7,945 bases of DNA from contig JAADFS010000045.1 of the NCBI GenBank assembly GCA_013152795.1, forward strand, positions 1-7,945, given 5' to 3'. The notes beneath the pieces were generated by a model, which saw nothing but the letters and a program-made list of their open reading frames with translations, was not told the origin of the DNA and made no database searches. Both the position numbers and the translations under genes were made by a program. The DNA comes from Deferribacteres bacterium (lineage in GTDB: Bacteria; Nitrospirota; Thermodesulfovibrionia; UBA6902). Below, in pieces: positions 1 through 6,008 of this stretch (position 1 is the first letter of the stretch; the number at the start of each line of letters is the position of its first letter).

Positions 1-443
1 GGGTGTCCTACATTGAAAGAACAGAGCACGTCGTCGAAGTACTTGCCGATGCGGGTCTTGTTGAACTTCAGCCTGACGGTCTTGTAATGGGCGTTTGTAA
101 GCAGGAAAATCTTTTTCTTCTGCTTTTTCATAAGCTCAAGGAAATCAATCACATGTGGATGTACCTCGATAAGATGCCGTATCTGTTCCTTAAGCGCCGG
201 GATGTCGAGGTTCAGCTCCCTTGACCAGAAGTCGATGTCACACCAGTTCAGTGTCCTCTCGTGCGATTTGTACGTCTGAAACAGGTACTCTTTTGCGGCA
301 CCGAAACTCATGTTGTGTTTTTCGGCGTATTTTTCGGGAACAAGGTGCCCCCAGAAATAATCGTCAAAATACAGATCAAGCAATGTACCGTCCATATCAA
401 GCAGGACATATTTTATATCTTCAAGTGGTATCATCTTACTCAT
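1..443 (-). CDS. yrfG: HAD-superfamily GMP/IMP nucleotidase, YrfG-like (partial, 3' end missing)
   Basis: The 147 complete N-terminal residues are visible and the gene runs off the left edge. HAD motif I is seen at residues 16-20 (DMDGT), with D16 the expected nucleophile and D18 the general acid/base. Motif II is seen as LLTNA around T116-N117. The stretch LLDMDGTLLDL followed by FDDYFWGHLVPE, and a later NW.DIDFWS, resembles E. coli YrfG, a 5'-nucleotidase acting on GMP/IMP, as I remember it. Motifs III and IV (lysine and acidic pair) would lie outside the window. The start is the ATG at 443-441, preceded by a purine-rich AGGGTGA; a second in-frame ATG lies at codon 4. The gene begins 24 nt after the stop of the MORN-repeat gene and is probably co-transcribed with it. 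The HAD family is certain from motif I; the nucleotide substrate is inferred from similarity. Confidence 0.82.
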   Translation of the reverse strand, partial: MSKMIPLEDIKYVLLDMDGTLLDLYFDDYFWGHLVPEKYAEKHNMSFGAAKEYLFQTYKSHERTLNWCDIDFWSRELNLDIPALKEQIRHLIEVHPHVIDFLELMKKQKKKIFLLTNAHYKTVRLKFNKTRIGKYFDDVLCSFNVGH

Positions 444-467
444 AACTTCACCCTGTTTGTCTCAATA

Positions 468-1178
468 TCAAGGCCCGTCCTCCTCAGTCTGTGTCACCAT
501 CTCGTCTTTTTCAGGCAGGTCCAGGCACTCAAAGGCTATGTAGAGAGAAATGGGAAACTCCTCTGTCCTTCTTTCCCATCTGTTGATATATTCGAGGGGA
601 AGATTCAGCACCTTTGCCACTACGCTGTTGGGGTATCCGTTGCGGTTCTGCCAGCCCCATATTTTATCCGACTGGGTGCTTTCCTTTGTCCATCCGCCTA
701 CATATTCGGAGCCGTCCGCACATAACAGTATCCCCATCCTGTAGCGGTTGCCTCTTTTCCACTTCCCTATGTACATGGAGCCGTCGGCATATACCTTGGT
801 GCCGTAACCGTCCATTTTGTTCTTTTTCCACTGCCCTATATACCTCGCGCCGTTTGGATAGGTCATGATGCCGTATCCGTGCTTGTCGCTGTTCTTCCAC
901 GTGCCTGTATACATGGAACCGTCAGTATATATCTTGACGCCGGAGCCGTCCATTCTGCCGTTTTTCCAGTCACCCGCATATTCAGAACCGTCGGATACTA
1001 TCCAGATGCCATAGCCGTGCCTTTTGCCGTCCTTCCACTGACCTGCATAGTAAGCACCGCTGTTGTACAGGTATATGCCATGGCCGTTTTCGCAGTCACC
1101 TTTGAGGCATTCATTGGCGCCTGCGGCGGGCGGACTGAAACAAAACATGACAAGCAGAAACAGTGTTAATATGATCAT
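468..1178 (-). CDS. Exported MORN-repeat protein
   Basis: This 236-residue protein has an N-terminal hydrophobic segment (about residues 1-20) ending in PAAGA, which looks like a signal peptide although its n-region has no lysine or arginine. No lipobox is seen. Residues 44-163 hold MORN repeats of the form Y.G.W..g...G.G......G, beginning at Y44, Y67, Y90, Y113, Y136 and Y159, an exact 23-residue period. The fifth is degenerate (RYRMG for HGYG) and the sixth is only a start. The C-terminal region (about 170-236) has no recognised domain and ends acidic. MORN repeats form extended beta-hairpin sheets used for protein or lipid contact; the partner here is unknown. The start is fixed by an in-frame TGA two codons upstream, but no clear Shine-Dalgarno precedes it. 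Instead a short CGGG/CCCG inverted repeat lies 9-24 nt upstream. The likely partner gene is the downstream nucleotidase. The family is clear; the function is not. Confidence 0.85.
   Translation of the reverse strand: MIILTLFLLVMFCFSPPAAGANECLKGDCENGHGIYLYNSGAYYAGQWKDGKRHGYGIWIVSDGSEYAGDWKNGRMDGSGVKIYTDGSMYTGTWKNSDKHGYGIMTYPNGARYIGQWKKNKMDGYGTKVYADGSMYIGKWKRGNRYRMGILLCADGSEYVGGWTKESTQSDKIWGWQNRNGYPNSVVAKVLNLPLEYINRWERRTEEFPISLYIAFECLDLPEKDEMVTQTEEDGP
690..1049 (-). repeat. Tandem 69-nt MORN-coding repeats
   Basis: Five full 69-nt units and the start of a sixth encode the 23-residue MORN repeats of the exported protein. Units 2 and 4 resemble each other most (both MDG.G.K.Y.DGSMY), and units 1 and 3 share HGYGI. 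This suggests that a two-repeat, 138-nt module was duplicated. The units have diverged at the DNA level, so they are not a recent slippage array. Confidence 0.75.
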
Positions 1179-1292
1179 AGTTCAAGACGGGGAGTTATCC
1201 CGATTGCAGCTATAACATGCTTATTAATTACAGCTTCCTTTTACTGCGATGCGGAGACCCGCTCTGTTTTTAAGTTTAACATTTTTCATAAT

Positions 1293-1321
1293 CCTTCAGC
1301 ATCCCCCTCTTAACCTTCAGC
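1293..1321. repeat. Pair of CCTTCAGC direct repeats, 21 bp apart
   Basis: The octamer CCTTCAGC occurs at 1293-1300 and 1314-1321. Each copy is preceded by an A/T-rich triplet or quartet (TAAT or TTAA) and followed by a C-run. The 21-bp spacing is close to two helical turns. The pair sits about 30-60 bp upstream of the candidate -35 box of speD-speE, where an activator could bind. No known regulator is recognised, and chance or low-complexity origin is possible. Confidence 0.3.
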
Positions 1322-1351
1322 CCCCCGCCGCCGAAATCTGTATGGGGAGAG

Positions 1352-1381
1352 TGGACAATATTATTATCTACCTGCTATACT
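1352..1381 (+). promoter_or_regulatory. Candidate sigma70-type promoter for speD-speE and tRNA-Pro
   Basis: A -35 element TGGACA at 1352-1357 is separated by 18 bp from a -10 element TATACT at 1376-1381. The -10 is extended by TGC immediately upstream (1373-1375). Transcription would begin near 1388, leaving a leader of about 60 nt before the start codon. No riboswitch-like structure was recognised in that leader. This is a sequence match only. Confidence 0.55.
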
Positions 1382-1433
1382 TACCAGCCAGATAAACATC
1401 CGCCGGGTGTATTACCGGATTAATCTTGCTGTC

Positions 1434-1438
1434 AGGAG
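1434..1438 (+). promoter_or_regulatory. Ribosome binding site of speD-speE
   Basis: AGGAG lies 8 nt before the ATG at 1447. It supports this start, which also gives the canonical SpeD N-terminus (K.LGRQLVAEF). Confidence 0.8.
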
Positions 1439-1446
1439 TTTGAACA

Positions 1447-2520
1447 ATGAAACCTCTCGGAAGACAACTTGTAGCAGAATTCATTTACTGTTCAAAAAAA
1501 TATCTGAATGACAAGGATGCACTCGATGAAATATTAAGGGCCGGGATAGAAGAAAGCGGTTTAACACTTGTCAGCCTGACCGGCAAACAGTTTCACCCCG
1601 TGGGTGTCACCTCCATTGCGGTTATAAGTGAATCTCATGTCGCAATTCATACATATCCCGAGGCGGGACATGCATCCATAGATATATTTACATGTGCAAA
1701 CGGGGCAAAAAGTGTAAACAGGCTCCTCCGGTTTCTCAAGGGCAAGCTCAGGCCGAAGACCGTCCGGGTTATGGAGATTCACCGGGGGAATCCGCTCGAG
1801 GTCAGGCAGAAAGACTGGATAACCTCTTTCTCAGGCACGGGATTTGAAGTGAAATACCATATCGACAAGGTGCTGTTGAGCAAAAAGACAAAATATCAGT
1901 ATCTGGATATAATAGAAAATGCAAGCTTCGGCAAGATGATGTTCCTGGACAAGGACCTGCAGATTGCAGAAAAAGACGCCCGCATCTATGATACAAACAT
2001 GGTTTCACCGGTTATAGAGCGGAAAAACAGGTTCAGGAATGTGGCGGTCCTGGGCGGCGGGGACGGCGGCGTGCTCAGGGAAGTACTGAGGCACCGGCCG
2101 GAAAGCGCCTATCTGGTGGAGATAGATGAAGAAGTGATAAAGGCCGCAAAAAAATATATGCCGGAGGTATGCAGGAAGGCATTTGACAGCAAGAGGGCGA
2201 ATATTATTATCGATGACGCAAATGTATTCCTGGAGCAGAGACATGAATTTGACGCCATAATTTATGACCTGACAATGCATCCTGAGTCAATAACCAGGAT
2301 GGAGCGGACGGAGTTTCTCGACCAGATTTTCCGTAAGATAAGGGAAAACCTGACCAAAAACGGCATGGTAAGCATGCAGTGCTGCTCGGAGTTTGACGGC
2401 GAGACAATCAGGCTGCTGAGGAAAATACTCCCCCGGTACTTCAAGAATATTGTATTTAAAACATCCTTTATCCCGTCATTTTGTGAAAACTGGATATTTG
2501 CAACAGCAGAAGCCAGGTAG
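1447..2520 (+). CDS. speD-speE: S-adenosylmethionine decarboxylase / aminopropyltransferase fusion (SpeD-SpeE)
   Basis: This 357-residue protein joins two polyamine enzymes. Residues 1 to about 114 are a class 1b SpeD: LGRQLVAEF at the N-terminus, then SESH.AIHT.PE.G.A.IDIFTC. The autocleavage serine S63, proton donors H68 and C83, and F49 and E72 sit at the same positions as in Thermotoga SpeD. Self-cleavage before S63 would yield a short beta chain and a pyruvoyl alpha chain that carries the transferase. Residues about 115-357 are an aminopropyltransferase: Q172, E175 and D177 of the substrate loop, GGGDGG at 203-208, E225 of VEID, D257, and D274. The usual DS(S/T)DP is replaced by DLTMHP, the YHEM motif by YDTNM, and the C-terminal IPTYP.G by IPSFCEN with E347. 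These changes resemble animal spermine synthase. The protein should make decarboxylated AdoMet and transfer its aminopropyl group to a polyamine. The exact acceptor (putrescine, spermidine or another amine) is uncertain. Confidence 0.93.
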   Translation: MKPLGRQLVAEFIYCSKKYLNDKDALDEILRAGIEESGLTLVSLTGKQFHPVGVTSIAVISESHVAIHTYPEAGHASIDIFTCANGAKSVNRLLRFLKGKLRPKTVRVMEIHRGNPLEVRQKDWITSFSGTGFEVKYHIDKVLLSKKTKYQYLDIIENASFGKMMFLDKDLQIAEKDARIYDTNMVSPVIERKNRFRNVAVLGGGDGGVLREVLRHRPESAYLVEIDEEVIKAAKKYMPEVCRKAFDSKRANIIIDDANVFLEQRHEFDAIIYDLTMHPESITRMERTEFLDQIFRKIRENLTKNGMVSMQCCSEFDGETIRLLRKILPRYFKNIVFKTSFIPSFCENWIFATAEAR

Positions 2521-2529
2521 AATAAGATT

Positions 2530-2606
2530 CGGGGCGTAGCGCAGCCCGGTAGCGCGCCTGCTTTGGGAGCAGGATGTCGGGGGTTCAAATCCCTCCGCCC
2601 CGACCA
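2530..2606 (+). tRNA. tRNA-Pro (anticodon UGG)
   Basis: A complete 77-nt cloverleaf including an encoded CCA (2604-2606). The acceptor stem CGGGGCG (2530-2536) pairs with CGCCCCG (2596-2602), and the discriminator is A2603. The D stem is GCGC/GCGC, and the anticodon stem CCTGC/GCAGG flanks the loop TTTGGGA with anticodon TGG at 2564-2566. The T arm is GGGGG-TTCAAAT-CCCTC with one G-U pair. The C1-G72 acceptor pair is typical of bacterial tRNA-Pro. The gene starts 9 nt after the speD-speE stop, so it is probably processed from the same transcript. Confidence 0.97.
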
Positions 2607-2645
2607 GCACCCCTTCAACCTTCCCTTAACTTAACCTTACAGTGG

Positions 2646-2685
2646 CATAAAAATACCGCCGGGGGGGCTCTCCTGCGGTTTTATG
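2646..2685. terminator. Bidirectional intrinsic terminator between converging units
   Basis: ACCGC (2655-2659) pairs with GCGGT (2675-2679). Flanking CATAAA (2646-2651) pairs with TTTATG (2680-2685), with a 3-nt bulge on the left arm. The loop is G-rich and may pair internally. On the plus strand the G+C stem is followed by TTTT, suiting the speD-speE/tRNA-Pro transcript. On the minus strand it is followed by ATTTTT, suiting the Fe-S gene. The stop codon of the minus-strand Fe-S gene (2681-2683) lies inside the outer stem. Confidence 0.7.
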
Positions 2686-3721
2686 CAACATTAAGGTTAT
2701 TCAGGGCGGTTAGTGTTTCAATGAGGTTTAACTGCTCTTTGCAGTTTATAATGCACCTGCCGCAACCAACGCAGAACGGCTGACCGAGGGCTTTTGCGGC
2801 GTGACAGAATTTATCCATGATTCTCCTCTGCAGTCTCTGATGTCCTTCGGGAGGCGGGCCGCTGAGACCTGCAGACATGAAGATATTAAACATGCACGGA
2901 TCCCAGTCCTCTGCGGCCTTTGCCCCTATTTCTCCAATCACCATATCCATTATGTCATCCAATACAAAACAGCAGTGGCAGGTCGGACATATGGATGTGC
3001 ACAGGCCGCAGTCCGAGCAACCTTCAGACAGTTTCCGCCACACACCATCCCTCTCAAAAACCTTGTCCATCATCTCCAGCTTTTCAGGCAGACCGTCTAA
3101 CTGGAGAGTTTCATTGATCATTCCATGTGATTCCCTCGCAATCTCTTCTCTCCTGTCCATATCGCTGGGGGTGGCGTTAAAGATATCCGCAAGGAACTTC
3201 GCCCCTTTCCCGCTTATATCCTCCACAATCAGGTCATCACCCATGTCGGTTATGAATATATCGGCGCCTTTCACGGAAAACGGTCCGCCTTTCACTGAAG
3301 TACAAAAACAGGTATCAAGCGGAAAATTACATCCCGCGACGATTATAAGCAGCCTGCTCCTTTTATTTCTGTAGAATGCATTGTCGTGCAGCACCCTGTC
3401 CAGCAGTGTAATGCTCTGGGCATCGCAGGGCCTGACACCGAATATTGCTTTATTCTCCCCTTGATCTTCCATATCTTCAATATTGCAGGGAATAAACTTT
3501 TTCCATACCGGCGGAAACAGAAAACACTTTGCAGGCGGCAGGTAGGAGTTGGAATACTCTGTTAAGGCAGGTGCTTTATTGCTGAACTTCCGAAAGGATA
3601 CGCCCTCTTCATCTGCCGAGGGTATGAAGACAAGATATTCTCCCGATAAATTCCCGATGAATTTTTCCATGTTGGCCTTTTTTATGATTTTTGCGGTCTT
3701 GTCTCTTTCAGCCATCTTCAT
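2681..3721 (-). CDS. Dicluster 4Fe-4S protein, sulfhydrogenase beta / AsrA-like
   Basis: This 346-residue cytoplasmic protein has no signal peptide or membrane segment. The mid region has GVRPCDAQS (95-103) and, after a short helix, C131, C138, C140 in a GCN...DTCFC pattern. This layout is typical of the 4Fe-4S dicluster family that includes sulfhydrogenase subunit beta and anaerobic sulfite reductase subunit A. Two ferredoxin-type clusters follow: C235, C238, C241, C245 (CxxCxxCxxxCP) and C317, C320, C323, C327, separated by about 70 residues. It should pass electrons between a flavin or NAD(P)H subunit and a redox enzyme, but no such partner lies in the window. The ATG at 3721 follows GGAG by 4 nt; the ATG at 3715 has a 10-nt spacing; a TGA directly upstream rules out a longer form. 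It lies 84 nt after ccmD with no terminator seen between, so it may be the last gene of the ccm transcript. The family assignment is good; the physiological reaction is unknown. Confidence 0.8.
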   Translation of the reverse strand: MKMAERDKTAKIIKKANMEKFIGNLSGEYLVFIPSADEEGVSFRKFSNKAPALTEYSNSYLPPAKCFLFPPVWKKFIPCNIEDMEDQGENKAIFGVRPCDAQSITLLDRVLHDNAFYRNKRSRLLIIVAGCNFPLDTCFCTSVKGGPFSVKGADIFITDMGDDLIVEDISGKGAKFLADIFNATPSDMDRREEIARESHGMINETLQLDGLPEKLEMMDKVFERDGVWRKLSEGCSDCGLCTSICPTCHCCFVLDDIMDMVIGEIGAKAAEDWDPCMFNIFMSAGLSGPPPEGHQRLQRRIMDKFCHAAKALGQPFCVGCGRCIINCKEQLNLIETLTALNNLNVA

Positions 3722-3805
3722 TCAACTCCACTGTCAAACGCCGGTCATCCCGCGGAGTGCTGAACTGCCGGAATTACAACCTTCGGAATATTGCCGGAAA
3801 ACCGT

Positions 3806-3949
3806 TTATCCCCTGTCTTTCAACATGGCCTCGATATCCGAGAGCCGCTCCTCTATCGCCTTCTGCTTTTTTGCGTTTACATACAGGTAGAAGGATACCC
3901 CAAGCCACGCAACCGTGTATGCTCCTACAAGATAACCCCAGTTTTCCAT
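3806..3949 (-). CDS. ccmD: CcmD-like small membrane protein of the heme exporter
   Basis: This 47-residue ORF starts at the ATG at 3949, 2 nt after the ccmC stop, with GGAGG about 7 nt upstream inside the end of ccmC. It begins MENWGYLVGAYTVAWLGV, giving one membrane helix (about residues 5-24). A basic turn (NAKKQK) and a charged helix (EERLSDIEAML) follow. Size, topology and position directly after ccmC match CcmD, which in the CcmABCD complex helps release heme-loaded CcmE. CcmD proteins are poorly conserved in sequence, so the call rests mainly on context and topology. Confidence 0.85.
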   Translation of the reverse strand: MENWGYLVGAYTVAWLGVSFYLYVNAKKQKAIEERLSDIEAMLKDRG

Positions 3950-3951
3950 TA

Positions 3952-4626
3952 TTAATCCTCCGTCAGTTTTTTTAGTTTCTGCAATCTTTCCTCTATCCTT
4001 GCCAGCCTGAACCTGAAGAGGAACAGGAATACGGTGAGCACGAGGAATGTAGTTAGGCTGAAGAACATGACGTTTTTCATCACCGGGTTAAGCCCCCCGC
4101 CTTCCCTCGTAAGAAGCGGATGTATTGATTTCCACCATTTCGTCGCGTACCTGATTACCGGGATGTCTATGTAGCCGATTATCCCGATGACAGCCGAGTA
4201 CTGTGCCTTTTTGAACCTGTCGGCTATGCCCCCCCGCAGGAGAAAATACCCTACATAGATGAACCAGAGGATGAGCACGGTCAGGAGCCTCGGGTCCCAT
4301 GTCCACCAGACATTCCAGATGGGCCTTGCCCACAGGGAGCCTGTTATGAGGACAAGGGTTGCAAAAAGCAGCCCCGTCTCGGCAGACGCGCTGGCAGCGC
4401 TGTCCCATATGAGGTTCTTCTTCCATAAAAACAGTATGCTCGAGACGAATGTGCATGTAAACGCCAGGAATGCGCCCGAGGCAAGTGAGACGTGCAGGTA
4501 AAATATCCTCTGGACGTCGCCCATTATCCTTTCGGTCGGCGCCACTTTGAATATGAGGTAGAAATCCAGGGGCATCATGACCAGCAGCAGAAAGAAAAGT
4601 ATACTTATGGTTCTGTTTGTCTTCAT
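3952..4626 (-). CDS. ccmC: Heme exporter protein CcmC
   Basis: This 224-residue polytopic membrane protein has about six helices. It carries the tryptophan-rich periplasmic signature WNVWWTWD at 104-111, which presents heme to CcmE. Histidines H45 (in YLHVSLAS) and H169 (in WWKSIHP, after IDIPVIR) sit in the two positions that act as heme axial ligands in CcmC. Length is close to that of other CcmC proteins (about 230-250). The ATG at 4626 follows GGAG and starts 6 nt after the ccmB stop; ccmD follows 2 nt after its own stop. The C-terminal tail (about 205-224) is basic then charged. The related CcmF family shares the WWD domain but is much longer, so CcmC is the secure call. Confidence 0.95.
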   Translation of the reverse strand: MKTNRTISILFFLLLVMMPLDFYLIFKVAPTERIMGDVQRIFYLHVSLASGAFLAFTCTFVSSILFLWKKNLIWDSAASASAETGLLFATLVLITGSLWARPIWNVWWTWDPRLLTVLILWFIYVGYFLLRGGIADRFKKAQYSAVIGIIGYIDIPVIRYATKWWKSIHPLLTREGGGLNPVMKNVMFFSLTTFLVLTVFLFLFRFRLARIEERLQKLKKLTED

Positions 4627-4632
4627 GTTGTT

Positions 4633-5310
4633 CTACTCCTCTATTATATACCTGAACAGCAGCAGGGAAACGGCGAAATAAAGGATATCGAAAACAGCCA
4701 TTATCTGTATCCACTTCCCGGCCCCGCCGGCCTTTGCGTTTAATATTATGTCCATGGATGAGACCCCCCCGAGGATGATCGGCACCACCACAGGCAGGTA
4801 CAGGAAAGGCAACAGCACCTCACCGTACCTTGATGCGGTTGTCAGAAAGGAAAAGAGCGTGCCTACAAGAGAAAATCCGAGGGTGCCCAGCAGGAGCCCC
4901 GGAAGCAGTTGCGGCAGCATGCTGATGATCTTCTCGAAATCATACAGGACCGCAAAGAACAGGAGGGTGAATATCTCCATTATTACAAGAAACAGAAGGT
5001 TGCTCAATACCTTTCCGATATAGAAGCTTTCCGCTGATGCAGGGGAAAAGACTATGCTCAGGTATGCATCTTCGTCCCTTTCCGCCATTGATGTCCTTCC
5101 CATGCCCAGAATCCCGGAGAATGTAAAGACCACCCAGAGTATCCCTGATGCCAGTGAGGAGACATTCTCTTTGCCTGTGTCAAGGGCGAAATTGAATATG
5201 ACGAGCAGCAGCAGGGAGAGAAAGAGCATGAGGCTCAGGGACTCCTTGCCCCGCAGCTCAAGGAGTATGTCTTTTCTCAGGATGGCTATCGCGCTTCCCA
5301 TGAATTTCAT
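4633..5310 (-). CDS. ccmB: Heme ABC exporter permease CcmB
   Basis: This 225-residue integral membrane protein has about six predicted helices, starting with residues 25-44. The N-terminal cytoplasmic segment ILRKDILLELRGKE (10-23) is the characteristic CcmB opening. Later features such as FSGILGMGR and the LPFLYLPVVVPIILGG helix also fit the family. It is the permease partner of CcmA in the ABC complex needed to release holo-CcmE. The start ATG overlaps the ccmA stop as ATGA (5307-5310), indicating translational coupling. An alternative start at Met4 is possible. Length matches the family's usual size (about 220). Confidence 0.95.
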   Translation of the reverse strand: MKFMGSAIAILRKDILLELRGKESLSLMLFLSLLLLVIFNFALDTGKENVSSLASGILWVVFTFSGILGMGRTSMAERDEDAYLSIVFSPASAESFYIGKVLSNLLFLVIMEIFTLLFFAVLYDFEKIISMLPQLLPGLLLGTLGFSLVGTLFSFLTTASRYGEVLLPFLYLPVVVPIILGGVSSMDIILNAKAGGAGKWIQIMAVFDILYFAVSLLLFRYIIEE

Positions 5311-6008
5311 CTTGCAGCCTCTCCCATGGAATCAAAAAGCCCGTAAATCTCCCCTGTGTCCACTTCTTCCCTGTCTTTGATGAACAAAAATTTCCCCCTG
5401 TGGAGGAAGGCCACCCGGTCTGCAAGCCTGTGCCCCTCTTCCACGAGGTGTGTGGAGATAAGCACGGATTTGCCCTGCTTCTTTATGTCCTTTATCTTTG
5501 CAAGGACAGCGGACCTCCACCGGTGGTCAAGGCCGGTGAACGGCTCATCAAGGATGAATATCTTGGGATTCATGATGAATCCCTTTGCAAGTGCAAGCCT
5601 TCTCTTCATTCCCTGTGAAAGTTCGTTTACAGGGTCGTTTCTCCTCTCCCAGAGCCCGTGTCCCCTTAAAATATCCTCTACCTGCCACCTGCGGTCAAGG
5701 GAGAAGAGCCTGCGGATAAAATCCATGTTCTCCATTACCGTGAGTGCATTGTAGAGGGATGTCCTGTGTCCGAGATAAAATGCATCTTTTTTTATGTCGC
5801 TTTCAGAATATGGTTTGTCGTTGTAGAGTACCTTCCCCTCGGTGGGGGACATTATGCCTGAGATTATCTTAAGCAGGGTTGTCTTGCCCGCGCCGTTGGG
5901 GCCGAAGAGTGTAATGCATTCCCCCTGCCGGACATACATATCGATTCCACTCAGCGCTGTCTTGGCGTGATACTGCTTCCTGACCCCCCTCAGTTCTATA
6001 ATATTCAA
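5307..6008 (-). CDS. ccmA: Heme ABC exporter ATP-binding protein CcmA
   Basis: This 233-residue ABC ATPase has Walker A GPNGAGKTT at 36-44, the signature LSQGMKRRLALAKG at 130-143 (Q-G-M in place of G-G-Q, a variant common in CcmA), Walker B IFILDEP at 150-156, the D-loop GLD at 159-161, and the switch H187 in ISTH. It pairs with CcmB and drives release of heme-bound CcmE from CcmC. Translation appears to start at a TTG (6008-6006), since no ATG or GTG fits the conserved N-terminus IIELRGVRKQY. This TTG overlaps the upstream stop as TTGA, with AGGAAAGG about 8 nt ahead. The gene overlaps ccmB by 4 nt at its 3' end. Confidence 0.95.
   Translation of the reverse strand: MNIIELRGVRKQYHAKTALSGIDMYVRQGECITLFGPNGAGKTTLLKIISGIMSPTEGKVLYNDKPYSESDIKKDAFYLGHRTSLYNALTVMENMDFIRRLFSLDRRWQVEDILRGHGLWERRNDPVNELSQGMKRRLALAKGFIMNPKIFILDEPFTGLDHRWRSAVLAKIKDIKKQGKSVLISTHLVEEGHRLADRVAFLHRGKFLFIKDREEVDTGEIYGLFDSMGEAAR

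Noticed and set aside
261..725. Plus-strand open frame of 154 codons across the nucleotidase and MORN genes
   Set aside because: It runs antisense to two genes supported by motifs on the minus strand and has no recognisable product.
1251..1275. GCGG/CCGC hairpin followed by a T-run, possible terminator on the plus strand
   Set aside because: The stem is only about 4 bp, and no plus-strand gene lies upstream for it to terminate.
1388..1446. Riboswitch or attenuator in the speD-speE leader
   Set aside because: The leader is only about 60 nt, with just a 4-bp CCGG/CCGG pairing and no recognised aptamer or leader peptide.
2498..2526. Possible promoter for the tRNA (TTGCAA, 17 bp, AATAAG)
   Set aside because: Both boxes are poor, and the start site would fall inside the mature tRNA, leaving no 5' leader.
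2530..2606. tRNA-Pro as an integration site for a mobile element
   Set aside because: No integrase gene, no duplicated tRNA 3' end and no change in gene content beyond it are seen in the window.
2877..3374. Long plus-strand open frame opposite the Fe-S gene
   Set aside because: It lies fully antisense to a gene with clear cysteine motifs, and its translation shows no domain; it is a shadow frame.
3722..3805. Separate promoter or terminator between ccmD and the Fe-S gene
   Set aside because: The TTGACA-like hexamer here is too close to the start codon to be a useful -35 box, and no stem followed by a T-run is visible.
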